From: Pseudomonadota bacterium
GTDB taxonomy: Bacteria > Pseudomonadota > Alphaproteobacteria > Acetobacterales > Acetobacteraceae
DNA: 6,493 nt
Direction of reading: 5' to 3'
NCBI GenBank assembly: GCA_021785335.1
Contig: JAJYFW010000109.1
Coordinates: 1-6,493 of the forward strand
Every line of letters begins with the position of its first letter. The stretch's first letter is position 1. The translations under genes and the position numbers were made by a program. This document shows, in pieces, positions 5,042 through 6,493 of the stretch. The notes beneath the pieces are model-generated. The model saw only the letters and a program-made list of their open reading frames with translations. It was not told the DNA's origin and searched no databases.

Positions 5042-6493
5042 ATGGCCGAACGCATGCTGCAATTCGTCCGCCTGCCCCAGGCGACCCCCGACAAGCGGGG
5101 GGTGGCGCAGCGCCGCGCCGATTTCGGCGAGATCTACGCGCCCTTCGACCCCAAGGCCGCCGCGGCGCAGGCCTCGCGCTGCTCGCAGTGCGGCGTGCCG
5201 TTCTGCTCGGTGCACTGCCCGCTCAACAACAACATCCCGGACTGGCTGAAGCTGACCGCCGAGGGGCGGATGGAGGAGGCGTACGAGGTTGCCTCCGCGA
5301 CCAACAATTTCCCCGAGATCTGCGGGCGGATCTGCCCGCAGGACCGGCTGTGCGAGGGCAACTGCGTCATCGAGCGCGGCTTCGAGAGTGTCACCATCGG
5401 CGCCGTCGAGCGGCACATCACCGAGACGGCGTTCGCCGAGGGGTGGGTGAAGGCGCGCCGGCCGGCGCGCGAGCGGCCGCACTCCGTGGGGATCGTGGGC
5501 GCGGGGCCGGCGGGGCTGGCGGCGGCGGAGCAGCTGCGCGCCCAGGGCTACCAGGTGCATGTCTATGACCGGCACGACCGGGCGGGCGGTCTGCTGGTCT
5601 ACGGCATCCCGAATTTCAAGCTCGAGAAGCACGTGGTGCGCCGGCGCGTGGAACTGCTGGAGCAGGCGGGAGTTCGTTTTCATCTCGAAACTTCCATCGG
5701 GGGAACTTCCGCCGGAACTGGCATGAGCTTCGCCTCGTTGCGGGCGCGGCACGACGCGGTGCTGGTCGCGACCGGGGTGTACAAGGCGCGCGAGATGGGC
5801 GGGCCCGGCGCGGGGCTCGGCGGCATCGTCAGGGCGCTCGACTACCTGATCGCGTCCAACCGGCAGGGGCTGGGCGACGCGGTGCCGGAGTTCGCCTCCG
5901 GCGCGCTGGATGCGCGGGGCAAGCGCGTGGTGGTGATCGGCGGCGGCGACACGGCGATGGATTGCGTGCGGACCGCGGTGCGGCAGGGGGCGGCGAGCGT
6001 GGTGTGCCTCTACCGGCGCGACCGGGCGAACATGCCGGGCTCCATGCGCGAGGTGGCGAACGCCGAGGAGGAGGGCGTGCAGTTCATGTGGCTCGCCGCC
6101 CCCGAGGCGTTCCATGGCGACGGGCGGGTGACGGGGGTGCGGGCGGTGCGGATGCACCTGGGCCTGCCCGATGCCTCCGGGCGGCAGGCGGTGGAGCCGA
6201 TCGAGGGCAGCCATTTCACCGTGCCCGCGGACCTCGTGATCAAGGCGCTGGGGTTCGACCCGGAGGACCTGCCGGGGATGTTCGGCGAGCCGGCGTTGAA
6301 GACCACGCGCTGGGGGACGGTCGCGATCGAGCCGAGGACGTTCATGACGAAGCTGCCCGGCGTGTTCGCGGCGGGGGATATCGTGCGCGGGGCGTCGCTG
6401 GTGGTGTGGGGCATCCGCGACGGGCGCGATGCCGCAGCCTCCATCCACAAGTACATCGAGGCGCGCGCGAGCGCGCCGCAGGCCGCGGAGTGA
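5042..6493 (+). CDS. gltD: GltD, glutamate synthase (NADPH) small subunit
   Basis: The beta subunit of NADPH-dependent glutamate synthase oxidises NADPH on FAD and passes electrons through Fe-S clusters to GltB, which makes two glutamates from glutamine and 2-oxoglutarate. The 483-aa protein is full length (E. coli about 472). The N-terminal domain has two cysteine sets: Cys47, 50, 55, 59 (CSQCGVPFCSVHC) and Cys94, 98, 104, 108. The FAD-binding motif GAGPAG is at 153-158, the NADPH-binding motif GGGDTA at 300-305, and the second FAD contact AAGD at 443-446. LLVYGIPNFKLEK (184-196) is typical of GltD. Residues 216-225 look like a small family-atypical duplication. The ATG follows GAGAGG with a 9-nt spacer; the stop is the last codon of the window. 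gltB is absent upstream, so it may follow; gltD before gltB is known, as I recall, from Azospirillum. A stand-alone GltD-like oxidoreductase is less likely given the strong N-terminal match. Confidence 0.95.
   Translation: MAERMLQFVRLPQATPDKRGVAQRRADFGEIYAPFDPKAAAAQASRCSQCGVPFCSVHCPLNNNIPDWLKLTAEGRMEEAYEVASATNNFPEICGRICPQDRLCEGNCVIERGFESVTIGAVERHITETAFAEGWVKARRPARERPHSVGIVGAGPAGLAAAEQLRAQGYQVHVYDRHDRAGGLLVYGIPNFKLEKHVVRRRVELLEQAGVRFHLETSIGGTSAGTGMSFASLRARHDAVLVATGVYKAREMGGPGAGLGGIVRALDYLIASNRQGLGDAVPEFASGALDARGKRVVVIGGGDTAMDCVRTAVRQGAASVVCLYRRDRANMPGSMREVANAEEEGVQFMWLAAPEAFHGDGRVTGVRAVRMHLGLPDASGRQAVEPIEGSHFTVPADLVIKALGFDPEDLPGMFGEPALKTTRWGTVAIEPRTFMTKLPGVFAAGDIVRGASLVVWGIRDGRDAAASIHKYIEARASAPQAAE
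5687..5716 (+). repeat. 15-bp imperfect tandem duplication inside gltD
   Basis: Two adjacent 15-nt units, 5687-5701 and 5702-5716, agree at most positions and share AACTTCC (5689-5695 and 5704-5710). They encode ETSIG and GTSAG, followed by a further TG. The repeat is in frame and lies in a stretch using ACT, CGT, TTT and GGA codons, which are uncommon in the rest of the gene. It probably forms a surface loop between the FAD- and NADPH-binding regions. Confidence 0.5.

Noticed and set aside
4466..6448. 660-codon open frame on the minus strand opposite gltD
   Set aside because: It mirrors the codon structure of gltD. The translation is His/Arg/Pro-rich without recognisable domains, and gltD itself is unmistakable.

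Overview
The window is GC-rich DNA with densely packed genes and looks like a chromosomal backbone region of an alphaproteobacterium. Rhodospirillales, and perhaps Acetobacteraceae, is my best guess from protein style, gene order and base composition; the exact lineage is inferred. I see no mobile element, CRISPR array or phage-like gene.

Left part, minus strand (reading from about 3880 down to 1): a tRNA-Leu(CAG) gene, then a small RNase D-like DEDDy 3'-5' exonuclease starting 11 nt after the tRNA CCA end, then kdsD (arabinose-5-phosphate isomerase, first step of Kdo synthesis), lptC, lptA and lptB (cut by the window edge). The last four genes are joined by three successive ATGA stop/start overlaps. 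They form one lipopolysaccharide unit: KdsD feeds Kdo synthesis, LptB powers the inner-membrane transporter, LptC anchors the periplasmic bridge and LptA spans the periplasm.

Right part, plus strand: a divergently transcribed NDUFA9-type atypical short-chain dehydrogenase/reductase (303 aa), a 145-bp gap with an AT-rich patch and a possible SD-masking hairpin, then a complete gltD (glutamate synthase small subunit) whose stop codon is the last base of the window. gltB is not upstream, so it probably lies just downstream or elsewhere.

The observations most worth following are on the minus strand. The tRNA gene and kdsD are each preceded by a promoter-like element of the same form, TTGAC[C/G], 17 bp, TAGAT[C/G]. 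The kdsD copy ends only 6 nt before the ATG, which predicts a leaderless or nearly leaderless mRNA. The exonuclease mRNA begins directly behind a tRNA. Its Shine-Dalgarno sequence AAGG starts at the first base after CCA, so maturation of the tRNA 3' end would define the 5' end of an mRNA whose product belongs to a tRNA-3'-end-trimming family. This suggests a testable feedback arrangement. Everything else looks like ordinary housekeeping sequence.
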